Notes under the pieces: generated by a model
Seen by the model: only the letters and a program-made list of their open reading frames with translations
What the model was told of the DNA's origin: nothing
Database searches by the model: none
Virus record (IMG/VR): IMGVR_UViG_3300031758_000132
Location: 1 to 47,911 of that record
Length of the DNA: 47,911 nt
Reading direction: 5' to 3' (one strand)
DNA from: a virus
Program-made: the position numbers and the translations under genes
Shown here: positions 10,701 to 17,880 of the stretch, piece after piece
How the letters are laid out: every line of letters begins with the position of its first letter
Position numbering within the stretch: the stretch's first letter is position 1

Positions 10701-12728
10701 ATATCTGGTTCATCAAGTACATTTGAAATACACCCAATATACAGGCCAAATGGTGCCAGAACTTGTTTTATACCTATTGAAAATTACGATCTAAAAAGAT
10801 TTACACCAATAGGGTACGATAAGTTACCTAACTATGAAATCGTTAAACCAAATGTTGCACCATACAGATATTCAGAACCAATACTATTAAACGGATCACC
10901 AACTCAAAAATTAAATTTAGGTGATATTGCTAAAGTCTATATTAGTGGTTCTGGTTCAACAGCAATATATGATTTATATGAATATGTTTATAATAAACCG
11001 TTAACCTGGGACCCAACAAATGATTATTTTGCTGGTGAAATCGTTTATTACCCAGGATCTAATTTTTCGATTGATTCTAAATATAGTTTTTGGTATAACC
11101 CAACGGGTACTACCGCTGGAACATCACCAACAGGTGGTACTGGCTGGTATGAAATGCCAATAACTGGTGCAAACGCAAATAACCCATTTTGGACTAAAGA
11201 TATTACTGGTGTAACAACCAATCCAAATCTATATTCGCTTGGGCCATCGGCTTATAGGGTTAAAAATTTATTACCAACAACTGCTAACTCAGGTGGTTAT
11301 ACTTATTCTTTACCATTTACTGGGTCAACAAATATATTGATTGCAGATATGTTCTACACAACATTACCTGGAGATACCAATACAATATCGGAAAATTCTG
11401 ACATTTTAAGTTATTTTAGGATTACTGGATCAACATTAAATTACACGGGTACTACGGACAGTTTAATGACTTTTAGTGGTACACAAGACACTAATTTAAT
11501 ACAAAATAGTTATACGCTTACACAAGTAGTCCCAAGTTTCTTATCGCCATTATTATGTGGCCAAGTACTTTGGATGTACATTAACGGCCCATTTAATATA
11601 CAACCAATGTTCCACCGTTTAGCAAGAACAACTGAAGATAACGGTATATTAGGTTTTATAGCGACTGGTACTACGTATAATAGTAATTCTAATTATCACA
11701 GTAAAAAATACACTGTTAGTAGAAACGTTTTATATAGAACGGTTAATGGGGTTGGATCATTTTCAACAACAACAGAACCTCATCTATCAACTAACTGGGA
11801 AGAACGTGACTTTATGTTAGTTAATAAATTTACATTTAAAAAAGATAGGTGTAAAGTTAAAATTTATGAAGGTAAAATCGAATCACTTGATACAACCACA
11901 AAAAATAATTTATATTTCTTTGATAAGAATTTAAAATTAAAAACATCATTTACCGAACAAACATTTAGTGGTGCAACAACGAACGCTAAATTATTAAACG
12001 GTGTTAATAAACTATTTGATGCTAAAAACACAAACCTTAGAAGTGTTAAAGAATACGGTTTAACTGGATTTAGAAGAATAGAAAATGACATAATAATGGA
12101 CTATTATTATGAAAGAGATGATAACGGATTACCGTTAACTGGTGAGTTTATTGGTGGTTTAACCATAACAAATCCTTGTGGGCATACAGCAAAAACAATA
12201 TTTGGTGTTTTATTTGAAGCTGATTTGACAAAATTAGACCAATTAAAACCTAGAATAATGACAGCACCACCATTACCTGAAAATGTTGAGTTAATAACTG
12301 GATTTAAACCAGAAGTTAGATTAATCATTAACCAAAACGGTGCCTCAAATGTTACTGTTATTGTTGAAAATAACACATCTAATAGTACTTTATACAATAG
12401 GGTGTTAACAAAAAATAAATATTTTGACGAAAACATTGTTGTTAATTACGGAGAATCTATTACAATTAGTGTTAAAACTGATGTAACAAGAAATCTTAGT
12501 AGATATAAGTCAGGTTTCATGGATAATTACGCATTATTTGATACAAACGATAATGGTATTGAAAATGGGTATTTTGTGTCAACAAAAACAAATGTTGGTA
12601 GATTAATAACAAGAACAATAAAATTAAAAGATATAAGTGAAGGTAGAGTTGTTAAAATTGACTTTGACGGTGCAAATAATTTAACAATTGACACGGTTGA
12701 CCCAAGAGATTACATAAGCCTACCATAA
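4710..12728 (+). CDS. Giant baseplate/tail protein with tail-protein-I-like region, three CUB-like repeats and CBM-like patches
   Basis: This 2672-aa protein is the largest product in the window. Residues about 470-560 carry the best-known signature: a helical segment ending in WKSKGTRKSIEFILNLVGL. The 'K.KGT..si...L.l.G' pattern is typical of P2 gpI-type baseplate proteins and their relatives in phages of Bacteroidota. Three similar modules follow at about residues 949-1027, 1080-1157 and 1207-1287. Each begins with (I/V)xLPxGxGxYxxTF, continues through DDL(V/L/T)(V/I)(Y/H)(N/D)G, and ends with a short 'fyn' strand and 'I.dL.l'; this resembles CUB-like beta sandwiches. Two patches at about 1392-1416 and 2098-2130 (W.NG.VYYKGDIV, then DYFAGEIVYYPG) look like type-3 chitin-binding-like modules. 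It probably forms part of the baseplate or a peripheral adhesin. The start overlaps the preceding gene by eight bases. Confidence 0.85.
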   Translation: MANLSYSNTPLIADLYDTPEAALAASASLGCNGYRTYNINGQNKYVPCATYLAYEQALRFVKRQGVPNAISGRGNIGDKAVGLQFANNNNEISGDPFFTLGNFSINTSVSQRPVEGKTANISPETRSYTAQSINNLNPNRNTQSSTNLVESINAKIENNLTVTILFDKKKLENYVLYSPLKETVKNTIVEISQKYPASIKLNVLGLLSPTVTDYSYNSNKDTSEFKINLNNIDNPFGVEFTATGTTITDEENINPVRNFSKRYSDFVVYFNDTEYKILNVTLPSSQTDTDNGIYLVVQGNPFGSVVNNNQTVNTTFWLKPSLEKFDEFQNSLSDMGKFLMDYNYDLKVYSSVIRYTKVTDSGARLNTEEHLVFPQLDETNIDIFTTDFDAYLTKLNQISDDFDATKTNLITRFLTTDSLKEFDTDDRKINLMFSLIGRNFDNIRKYIDGITFMTNLTYDKIENIPDLLVKNFGNMLGFETYNVEDENTIIESLFNIKDLNVEPGLTPAEIDIELWRRIFINAYYLWKSKGTRKSIEFILNLVGLPDSIFEIDEKVYIARNPVNFTDKSFEIYRGAYSDETLLTLLPFDKDGYPTVPHDVRYQESGFTTTNDGKNFGPYDFGKQYIQAFEKRGGVSMFTVDRYTDNVKSWVYSTEEVLRLSEDSVGYTEYYEPHSKLVINSKELEVYLASDKIFDLSVYRYYNRNAVDINSDLNFAFVPTINGGDLTFNQFLQKSLDNYIKPDNRKTIKTYPTLTKIYYDYLNSVSSPMTNTKDLEFLSYFDSSWVKLVQQFTPATTILNAGKKIQNSKFMDNKFIYKHGLNNSVSWLGTDGSEFQELAKRPVNQGLTNPFNPIGTNKLPIVGESSTFTFEGFKGKNYIGYDPTINEYFGFYYGIEDACNSDVQIYKWEDGLDFGNDLLYYGNVNKGNVPSFGIGDNTVGPNYYPISKQITLPGSGDYLLTFKYTSNDDLVVYNGPNNGSPLLANLPYTSGSTLTYSSVVTAGTSSLSFYNDLNYGSDCYISDLFVIPLTETQKNGTFITYDNKLYRLNTNTLFINPIQINTYPEFRKSYVLLDAGYDTDTITLPNGPGTYKVTFTLEGLDDLLIYDGYISGTQLDGISGLSGTTRTYSKDLTFTTNYFTIWNMRNFPNDVEITDLVLMQKHTPDSLTVNGEMVYEYIPFDADAKTLTFKDSNTILLTPDPIVGNTHVVKLPEGPGTYQITFTTNTGDDLTIHDGKTTAGTTLVSEGGGSGIVNHSSSITSTTGYLTFYNSGYFGSTNKIIDLKLDGVPLDATSIDERNYYIEAISFGHAHLAADVDFLCPIPKPHTCYFKFTGDTISMSTAGITDYYDESGKYLTIEQAKYYGYSKNTATTKPNNALYGAASNWIIPYQKENIWTNGVVYYKGDIVKHSSTYYEVTFDTVTGTTTTPTGTTVTTVVPGMYQHYTGRTTTDPYMHINSAYLKKNLINPLSDRISFNLTKSLYLYQVYSGATDQETYKVIDNLLNDELYISDSNTLSFDGFYSLDEDKLGPFYTPDENSIATQTLVESLELIPDKNNYIDFESLNTNFNIVNRNISLSNGYFLIKQNKYFKFDIDLFFESEFATQQSVLIKLMDQFGVIIYEQLFNFSGADESLLRVVNFTHEGVFFVDTKVYLVIEPIGKSCKLSRYETIDIDYANETTYDSLDDPRFRVYFNGGRGLINNHYFEDALSIEPIGYNDDHTIDRYLTKIDNSFDRYQFVHKLNINQSYDEVNNFGLLYGKYFEKNKATSQIGDVSIYEKNFNNDYVDFELTVRGKELTNTPTYYSDSVQIYYSFPGLEKSYTITSTGNYLGNTPQTIENVNITKSIFIGKTPKLRTANLNKLDYTFLKLYKNDVEVTGTTIDFIGYDEGLADYNQLDFNTNLSESLISKKRYKLISGSTYGYFKKENSVYGTKLYKDILAVVPYFSSSVNNYVINDIVKIKLNDYRKVVETTSGTTVETIDVDRLYVCIEDITADHLCKISGSSSTFEIHPIYRPNGARTCFIPIENYDLKRFTPIGYDKLPNYEIVKPNVAPYRYSEPILLNGSPTQKLNLGDIAKVYISGSGSTAIYDLYEYVYNKPLTWDPTNDYFAGEIVYYPGSNFSIDSKYSFWYNPTGTTAGTSPTGGTGWYEMPITGANANNPFWTKDITGVTTNPNLYSLGPSAYRVKNLLPTTANSGGYTYSLPFTGSTNILIADMFYTTLPGDTNTISENSDILSYFRITGSTLNYTGTTDSLMTFSGTQDTNLIQNSYTLTQVVPSFLSPLLCGQVLWMYINGPFNIQPMFHRLARTTEDNGILGFIATGTTYNSNSNYHSKKYTVSRNVLYRTVNGVGSFSTTTEPHLSTNWEERDFMLVNKFTFKKDRCKVKIYEGKIESLDTTTKNNLYFFDKNLKLKTSFTEQTFSGATTNAKLLNGVNKLFDAKNTNLRSVKEYGLTGFRRIENDIIMDYYYERDDNGLPLTGEFIGGLTITNPCGHTAKTIFGVLFEADLTKLDQLKPRIMTAPPLPENVELITGFKPEVRLIINQNGASNVTVIVENNTSNSTLYNRVLTKNKYFDENIVVNYGESITISVKTDVTRNLSRYKSGFMDNYALFDTNDNGIENGYFVSTKTNVGRLITRTIKLKDISEGRVVKIDFDGANNLTIDTVDPRDYISLP

Positions 12729-12744
12729 ATTTATAAAATAACGA

Positions 12745-12752
12745 TATTTATA
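12745..12752 (+). promoter_or_regulatory. TATTTATA element, candidate late promoter
   Basis: An exact TATTTATA lies in the 36-base gap between the giant baseplate gene and the 910-aa gene, ending 12 bases before the ATG. It belongs to a recurring set of such elements upstream of genes in this window. Functional assignment is inference. Confidence 0.4.
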
Positions 12753-12764
12753 TAAAAACAAAAA

Positions 12765-15497
12765 ATGAGCTATATAATTAAGAAAAACGATCCGTTAGTT
12801 AATGTTAAATTAACCAATAACGGTAGGAGAAATCTAGCTGAAGGGACCTTAAATTTCACATATTTTGGTCTTGGGGATGGCGAAATGGATTATTCAAACG
12901 ATTCATTTCCAAATGTTAATATTTTAAGACCATCGGATAATGTATTAGGTTTGAGCTTACCATTAACATATGACGGTATTAACGTTCTAAACCCAATAAC
13001 AATCGTTAATGCAATACCAAATGAGGTTTACGCATCAGCAATAGAAAGAGGTTTTTTTAATTATGATACAACTGGCTCAACAATAAGCATTGATTCAAAT
13101 TTGTGGTTAGCTGGTCCATTAACTGGTACAACAGCTACTAGTTCCACAGCTCTTGATTTAACTTATAATGGTGGTACAATAAATTCTTCATATGACACAA
13201 CCATAAAAGAGGGTGACTATCTGTTTGTTAAATTTAAAACAAGCGGTTATACAACAAATTATACAACAACACAAGTACCAGCTGATCAAATAACAGTTGA
13301 ACCCGTTCAATATTTGATGTACGTCATTAAATCTATTAATAGTGCACCCACATATAATTTAACTGGTTTGACGAGCGGTACAACAATCACAATTATCGTT
13401 GATCGTGATTTACCAACCTTTGATTCTTATGAAGTTGATGCGTTTATTTACCCTGGTAAAGATACCATTAAAGATTATTATGATCAGGCAAGCCCAATAG
13501 CTTACTGGCAAGGGGGGTTACTAGATTTCTCAAACAATAATACACAATCTGAACTGGATGTTCCTGTTTGGAATATGAATATTATTAATATTGAGGACAT
13601 AATAGGTTTAGACTCAACAGTCGACAAATCTAAGTACGATGTTGTATCAAAAGATTATTTAGGTACGGCAATAAATTTTAACTATTACAACACCAATTCA
13701 AAAATAGGGGTTATACATTATACAAATAACACGGTTTCTAACTTTTACGGTGAAGGTTTTTACCGTTCAACGTTTAAACTTAAAGTTCCTCATATAATGT
13801 GGCATAAACAACAATTTACAAATGGTGTTGCTGATACGGTTGGTTACACGTTTGTGGCTGATACTCAGCTACAATATTTAAATGAGACAACACAGGCTGG
13901 TTTAGGCCTTACAAAATACCCATACTATGATCTTGTTGACCAAGAAAACGATAAAAATGTTGTTGGTAAAGTTTTTGTTGATGAAAAAATTGTTATAATT
14001 GAAGACCCTGAACTATTATCAGCTTTATCTTATAAATCAAACAGAAACTGGACATTACCAAAACCGCTGTTAAATTTAACAGAACCAGGTGTTTGTGGTA
14101 ACACAAGCACAACTGGTATTTTACAGCCAGGTGAGTATTTGTATGTAACGTATATGTTTATTGATAGTGCTGGTATAACTGGTATGCATTGTGAGGATTA
14201 TACAACAATACAAAACACAACCACAACACCAAAAGATGTTTTATTTCAGTTTAATAAAAAAATAGAGGATCCAAACTACACCGAATTTTCATTCTTAAAA
14301 GATTATGAGGATGAAACTGGTATTGGTTATAAAACCAATCAAATACTAATGTTGTGGCAAAAGTCGTCAACTGGTATTAAACCTGACCCAACTAACTGGG
14401 CTTATATTGATGTGAGTGGGTTTTTAGGTACAAATGGTTGTGTGACTGGTGTTATGAATATAAGCGGTACTAATTTTGAATTACACGCTGATATTCTTGA
14501 TTACGATGTTGATAAATTAGCATCTCATTCGGTTATTGATGTTAACGTTTTTGATGTTTTTGAATTAGGGAATACACCAGTTGGTGAAATAATTGTGATT
14601 TTTAACGGTACTGTACAAACACAAGCATCGGATGATACTTTGAGTGACGGAACGTATTATGCATATCCAACAACATACGCTGTTGGGCCTAATAATAGAA
14701 GGGTTATTGTTTTTGGACAAGGTTATGGTGTAAGCCCAGATCTTTTACAAATTTATTACTTAACAGGTACTAGTATTACATCTAAGACGATTAAACAAGT
14801 TATAACAGTACCTTCATTAGCAACAATTAACTCAAACACAAACGCTAACGCAATTTATAAATCAACAATAGCACCTAACAGGATATCACTTAAATTGGAT
14901 AAACAACCAAATAACTCAACAGTTTGGTTGTTCTATAAAGGTATGTTATTAAATGCAACAACATATGGTGTTTTTGTTACAAATGAAACAATTGACGATA
15001 GACGTGTTGAGTTAAATTTCACACCAACACAGGGTAGTGAAATAACAATGTTCTACTTAGATAATTCTGGTGCTGGTCAAACAGTATCAACAAATGTTTT
15101 AACAAAAGATACCATATCAGCTCTTAGAGTAAATATTGATCAATATATGCTTGACAATAGTGAGACGGATATCTATAATTTAAGCGATTATATTACCATA
15201 CCTGGTATCTCATCCACAGATTTTAGCTTTGGTGATGAGGTATTTTTCTTTGGTAATATAGAAACTGATATTAAAGCCACAATATATAAAACACAATTAA
15301 CTTGTAACGTGCTACCTAATCAATATATATCGACCGATAACCCAACTTTTAATGCTGACCAAGATAAAGTTGCGTTTACACAAATAGGTATTTTTGATAC
15401 TGATGGTGTTATGGTGGCTATTGGTAAATTTTCAGAACCAATAACAAGAAAATATAATTCTGATATGGTCGTAATACAAGCTACAATTGACTTCTAA
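12765..15497 (+). CDS. Virion protein with N-terminal LTxxGR module and C-terminal IGxxDxDG module (910 aa)
   Basis: Residues about 15-45 contain LTNNGRRNLAEGTL followed by an aromatic strand and GLGDGEMDY. This same module forms almost all of the small proteins at 15497-15877 and 17629-17874. The C-terminal about 70 residues contain FTQIGIFDTDGVMVAIGKF and a final RKY-(N)-DMVVIQ strand; the same ending occurs at the end of the 624-aa protein at 17881-19755. The middle is beta-rich and Thr/Asn/Gly-rich, typical of tail or baseplate proteins. It therefore appears to be a single-chain version of what is split into two genes further downstream. A 36-base gap with a TATTTATA element precedes it, and its TAA shares a base with the next ATG. 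Confidence 0.85.
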   Translation: MSYIIKKNDPLVNVKLTNNGRRNLAEGTLNFTYFGLGDGEMDYSNDSFPNVNILRPSDNVLGLSLPLTYDGINVLNPITIVNAIPNEVYASAIERGFFNYDTTGSTISIDSNLWLAGPLTGTTATSSTALDLTYNGGTINSSYDTTIKEGDYLFVKFKTSGYTTNYTTTQVPADQITVEPVQYLMYVIKSINSAPTYNLTGLTSGTTITIIVDRDLPTFDSYEVDAFIYPGKDTIKDYYDQASPIAYWQGGLLDFSNNNTQSELDVPVWNMNIINIEDIIGLDSTVDKSKYDVVSKDYLGTAINFNYYNTNSKIGVIHYTNNTVSNFYGEGFYRSTFKLKVPHIMWHKQQFTNGVADTVGYTFVADTQLQYLNETTQAGLGLTKYPYYDLVDQENDKNVVGKVFVDEKIVIIEDPELLSALSYKSNRNWTLPKPLLNLTEPGVCGNTSTTGILQPGEYLYVTYMFIDSAGITGMHCEDYTTIQNTTTTPKDVLFQFNKKIEDPNYTEFSFLKDYEDETGIGYKTNQILMLWQKSSTGIKPDPTNWAYIDVSGFLGTNGCVTGVMNISGTNFELHADILDYDVDKLASHSVIDVNVFDVFELGNTPVGEIIVIFNGTVQTQASDDTLSDGTYYAYPTTYAVGPNNRRVIVFGQGYGVSPDLLQIYYLTGTSITSKTIKQVITVPSLATINSNTNANAIYKSTIAPNRISLKLDKQPNNSTVWLFYKGMLLNATTYGVFVTNETIDDRRVELNFTPTQGSEITMFYLDNSGAGQTVSTNVLTKDTISALRVNIDQYMLDNSETDIYNLSDYITIPGISSTDFSFGDEVFFFGNIETDIKATIYKTQLTCNVLPNQYISTDNPTFNADQDKVAFTQIGIFDTDGVMVAIGKFSEPITRKYNSDMVVIQATIDF

Positions 15498-15877
15498 TGG
15501 GATTTATAAAAAGAAATAAATATACTTTTGAGATATACCTTACGGACAAGGGTAGAGAAGCTTTCGTAAACAATGGTTTTAGGAATGAAATTAAATATTT
15601 TTCGTTAATAGACAACTCAAACTATGACCAGATGAGCGGTGTTGATCCCCATGTTTTAACTGGACAAACAATACCAACAATAAAATTTTATGATTCCACA
15701 GAAGTTAATAATACAAGTGAAGTCTATACACAGGACTCTAAACGAGGCTCTGTGGATAACAATATACTGTTCACTCATGGTTTTTTGGGCGTTAACCAAA
15801 GAGCTGAAAACAATTACATTGCATACGATCCAGACCTTTCGACAGAAACGATTAAAATAATAACATATAAGGACTAA
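15497..15877 (+). CDS. Small virion protein of the LTxxGR family (126 aa)
   Basis: The N-terminal half carries LTDKGREAFVNNGF and then KYFSLIDNSNYDQM, the module shared with the N-terminus of the 910-aa protein and with the 81-aa protein at 17629. The remainder (about residues 60-126) is unrelated to those and has no recognised motif. Both junctions are one-base TAATG overlaps, so it is translated with its neighbours. A role in assembling or capping the beta-rich tail proteins next to it is plausible, but unproven. Confidence 0.8.
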   Translation: MGFIKRNKYTFEIYLTDKGREAFVNNGFRNEIKYFSLIDNSNYDQMSGVDPHVLTGQTIPTIKFYDSTEVNNTSEVYTQDSKRGSVDNNILFTHGFLGVNQRAENNYIAYDPDLSTETIKIITYKD

Positions 15878-16902
15878 TGGCTAGACAATACAACCTTAAA
15901 AATTTAAACGGTATACACCTTAAAGCGCCTTATGATTACGCATCATATAATACAAATGGTGTTAACGCTTTAATAGAAAATTACGATTTTCACCCGTATA
16001 GATCAAATGATTTATCCGATTTTGAATTTATAAACGGTTCTTATAATCTGGTTGAAAAAACTTCCGATTTTTATAATATGCCCATGGGTAACGGTTTTAT
16101 CGGTAATAACTCACGTGCCTCGAGAACTATAGCCGTTGATTACACCCAATTTAAAAAAATCAATACTTTGGTTAAAGGTGAGGTTTATTATACAGAATTT
16201 GACCTGTATTTTAATTTTAATGGTGATGGGGAAAACTATACCGTTGGTTCAAATGGGTATACTATCGCTGTTGATGTTTACGCTGTCTTCGGTAATAACA
16301 AGAAAAAACTTAAATTATCGGATTTAAAAGTTTATGATTACGCTGGCGCTTATAGTGGATCAACAAGTAATCCATATACAAACGGTTATGTTAATATAAG
16401 CACGTCTTTTTTTAATAACTGGGTTGATATAAGTGGTGATACGATAAATGTATCTTATTTGCCACACCCAAGTGTATATCTTATTGAAAATACTGGGATT
16501 TCATCGATGTCTGTTTCATGGATAGAGGGTGCCATTGGTTATACTGGATACGGAACAACGCAAACATCAACAGTTAGTAGTGGTGGTAATCTTTACATAA
16601 CATCCTTTACAACACCAGTAATTGGTGGCATAGGTGTAACCTACACAATGCAGAACCAGGGTTTAGCAGCGGAACCTAACATTAGCCCATTTAATTTTAT
16701 GAGTGGTTATATGTTTAAAGTCACGGCTCAACTAGACGCTAGTACGGAACAATTATTCAATTCAAATATTTGTACTGGTAACAAAGAGTTTAAAATAATC
16801 GTTGATTACAATGGAACAATATCACAAACAACCGTTGGTTATGTTTATGATATGGAAAGTAGTTCAAGTGTTGACGGGGGCCCATTACCAGAAATAGGAT
16901 AA
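15877..16902 (+). CDS. Unrecognised virion protein (341 aa)
   Basis: No family recognised. The composition (Gly, Ser, Thr, Asn and aromatic residues, few charged residues) and the many short beta-like stretches fit a virion surface or tail protein. The C-terminus ends in a Ser-rich then acidic/Pro tail (SSSSVDGGPLPEIG). It starts in a TAATG overlap and is followed after five bases by the next gene. Location among the LTxxGR-family proteins suggests a baseplate or tail-tip part. Confidence 0.75.
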   Translation: MARQYNLKNLNGIHLKAPYDYASYNTNGVNALIENYDFHPYRSNDLSDFEFINGSYNLVEKTSDFYNMPMGNGFIGNNSRASRTIAVDYTQFKKINTLVKGEVYYTEFDLYFNFNGDGENYTVGSNGYTIAVDVYAVFGNNKKKLKLSDLKVYDYAGAYSGSTSNPYTNGYVNISTSFFNNWVDISGDTINVSYLPHPSVYLIENTGISSMSVSWIEGAIGYTGYGTTQTSTVSSGGNLYITSFTTPVIGGIGVTYTMQNQGLAAEPNISPFNFMSGYMFKVTAQLDASTEQLFNSNICTGNKEFKIIVDYNGTISQTTVGYVYDMESSSSVDGGPLPEIG

Positions 16903-16907
16903 TTAAT

Positions 16908-17537
16908 ATGGCAACAATAACAGTAGGAAGAAGAGTCGAGTACAAAATGCCCATTTTTAACTTTAGTATACCTAAAGTTGATTTTTACATAAATACACCA
17001 GGTATCAGTGTTGTTGGGCCAGACAAATATATCACCAGTGAATCTGAGGGTAAGTTTAGTATTTTGAACCCAAACACAAAATCAATATATTTTAATAATT
17101 TAACATTTGCTAAAGCACAGTTTAGAGACCCTAAATTAAAATCTAATTTAAACACTTTAAAACTGATACTGGTTAACGAATATGATGAGACAAATTTAAC
17201 TGGTAGCGAATCAATTGTTGGTACTAAACACTACCAAGTATATCAATTAACAAATAACGGTAAACTAATTGGTAGGTTAACCCTTGTCACCCCAGTTGGA
17301 TTGCTAGGTTCAAATAAAATGTTACTACCGTTAACGACATTAGAGTTTTCGGCTTATTATGAAGTTTTAAACCTAAACGTCTTAGATGCACAACATTACG
17401 GTAAAACATCAAATGATCCAGATAGGAGAGTTGGTGGAATTGATTTGAGCTTTAATATAAACTGTTTTGCTGATAGCGAATTTAACAGTCGAATTACCGA
17501 AGAAGTTGTTATTAGTCTAATACTAGTTAAAACTTAA
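16908..17537 (+). CDS. Unrecognised virion protein (209 aa)
   Basis: Family not identified. It is a compact, probably beta-rich protein without membrane segments or cysteine clusters. It closes the gap-free run that began upstream of base 47: after its stop comes a 91-base intergenic stretch with a TATTTATT element. Its place between LTxxGR-family genes suggests a tail or baseplate role. Confidence 0.75.
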   Translation: MATITVGRRVEYKMPIFNFSIPKVDFYINTPGISVVGPDKYITSESEGKFSILNPNTKSIYFNNLTFAKAQFRDPKLKSNLNTLKLILVNEYDETNLTGSESIVGTKHYQVYQLTNNGKLIGRLTLVTPVGLLGSNKMLLPLTTLEFSAYYEVLNLNVLDAQHYGKTSNDPDRRVGGIDLSFNINCFADSEFNSRITEEVVISLILVKT

Positions 17538-17560
17538 AATGAAAAAACAAAATAACCATA

Positions 17561-17568
17561 TATTTATT
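17561..17568 (+). promoter_or_regulatory. TATTTATT element in 91-base intergenic gap
   Basis: This variant of the recurring TATTTATA element is followed by AT-rich sequence and AGGAATAATAA. The region upstream of the 740-aa fibre gene (45626 onward) shows the same order: TATTTATATT, then AGGAATAATAA. It lies about 60 bases before the ATG at 17629. The remainder of the gap has no hairpin or ORF of note. Confidence 0.35.
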
Positions 17569-17628
17569 ATATAGGAATAATAACTTGATTTGTACAATAA
17601 AATTAATATAATTAAATAAACTAAAAAC

Positions 17629-17874
17629 ATGGGGTTCGTACCACAAAGCGGAAGCACCGAAGAAATTAAAGTTTACCTAACAGAGTTGGGTAGAAGAAGA
17701 CTTTTAGAACAAGGTTTTAAACCAGTTACTTTTTCTATTTCAGATGAAGATGGTAACTACAATGCGTTATCAACTGTAAATCAAATAGTTACTGATATAA
17801 CTGGGGACTATAATGATAATGTATACGCAATATCAAAAAACATAACAATAAAAGGTCAAATATTAAGAAAATAA
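17629..17874 (+). CDS. Minimal LTxxGR-family virion protein (81 aa)
   Basis: The whole protein is essentially one module: LTELGRRRLLEQGF, then FSISDEDGNYNALS, matching the N-terminus of the 910-aa protein and the 126-aa protein. The next gene, six bases downstream, carries the other half of the 910-aa architecture (the C-terminal IGxxDxDG module). The two together look like a split counterpart of the 910-aa protein. The gap before it holds a candidate promoter element, so this gene may open a new transcript. Confidence 0.8.
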   Translation: MGFVPQSGSTEEIKVYLTELGRRRLLEQGFKPVTFSISDEDGNYNALSTVNQIVTDITGDYNDNVYAISKNITIKGQILRK

Positions 17875-17880
17875 CATAAA

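Noticed and set aside
12107-12436. 109-codon leftward ORF within the giant baseplate gene
   Set aside because: It lies wholly inside a long rightward gene, has no recognisable domain, and is expected by chance in an AT-rich gene of 8 kb.
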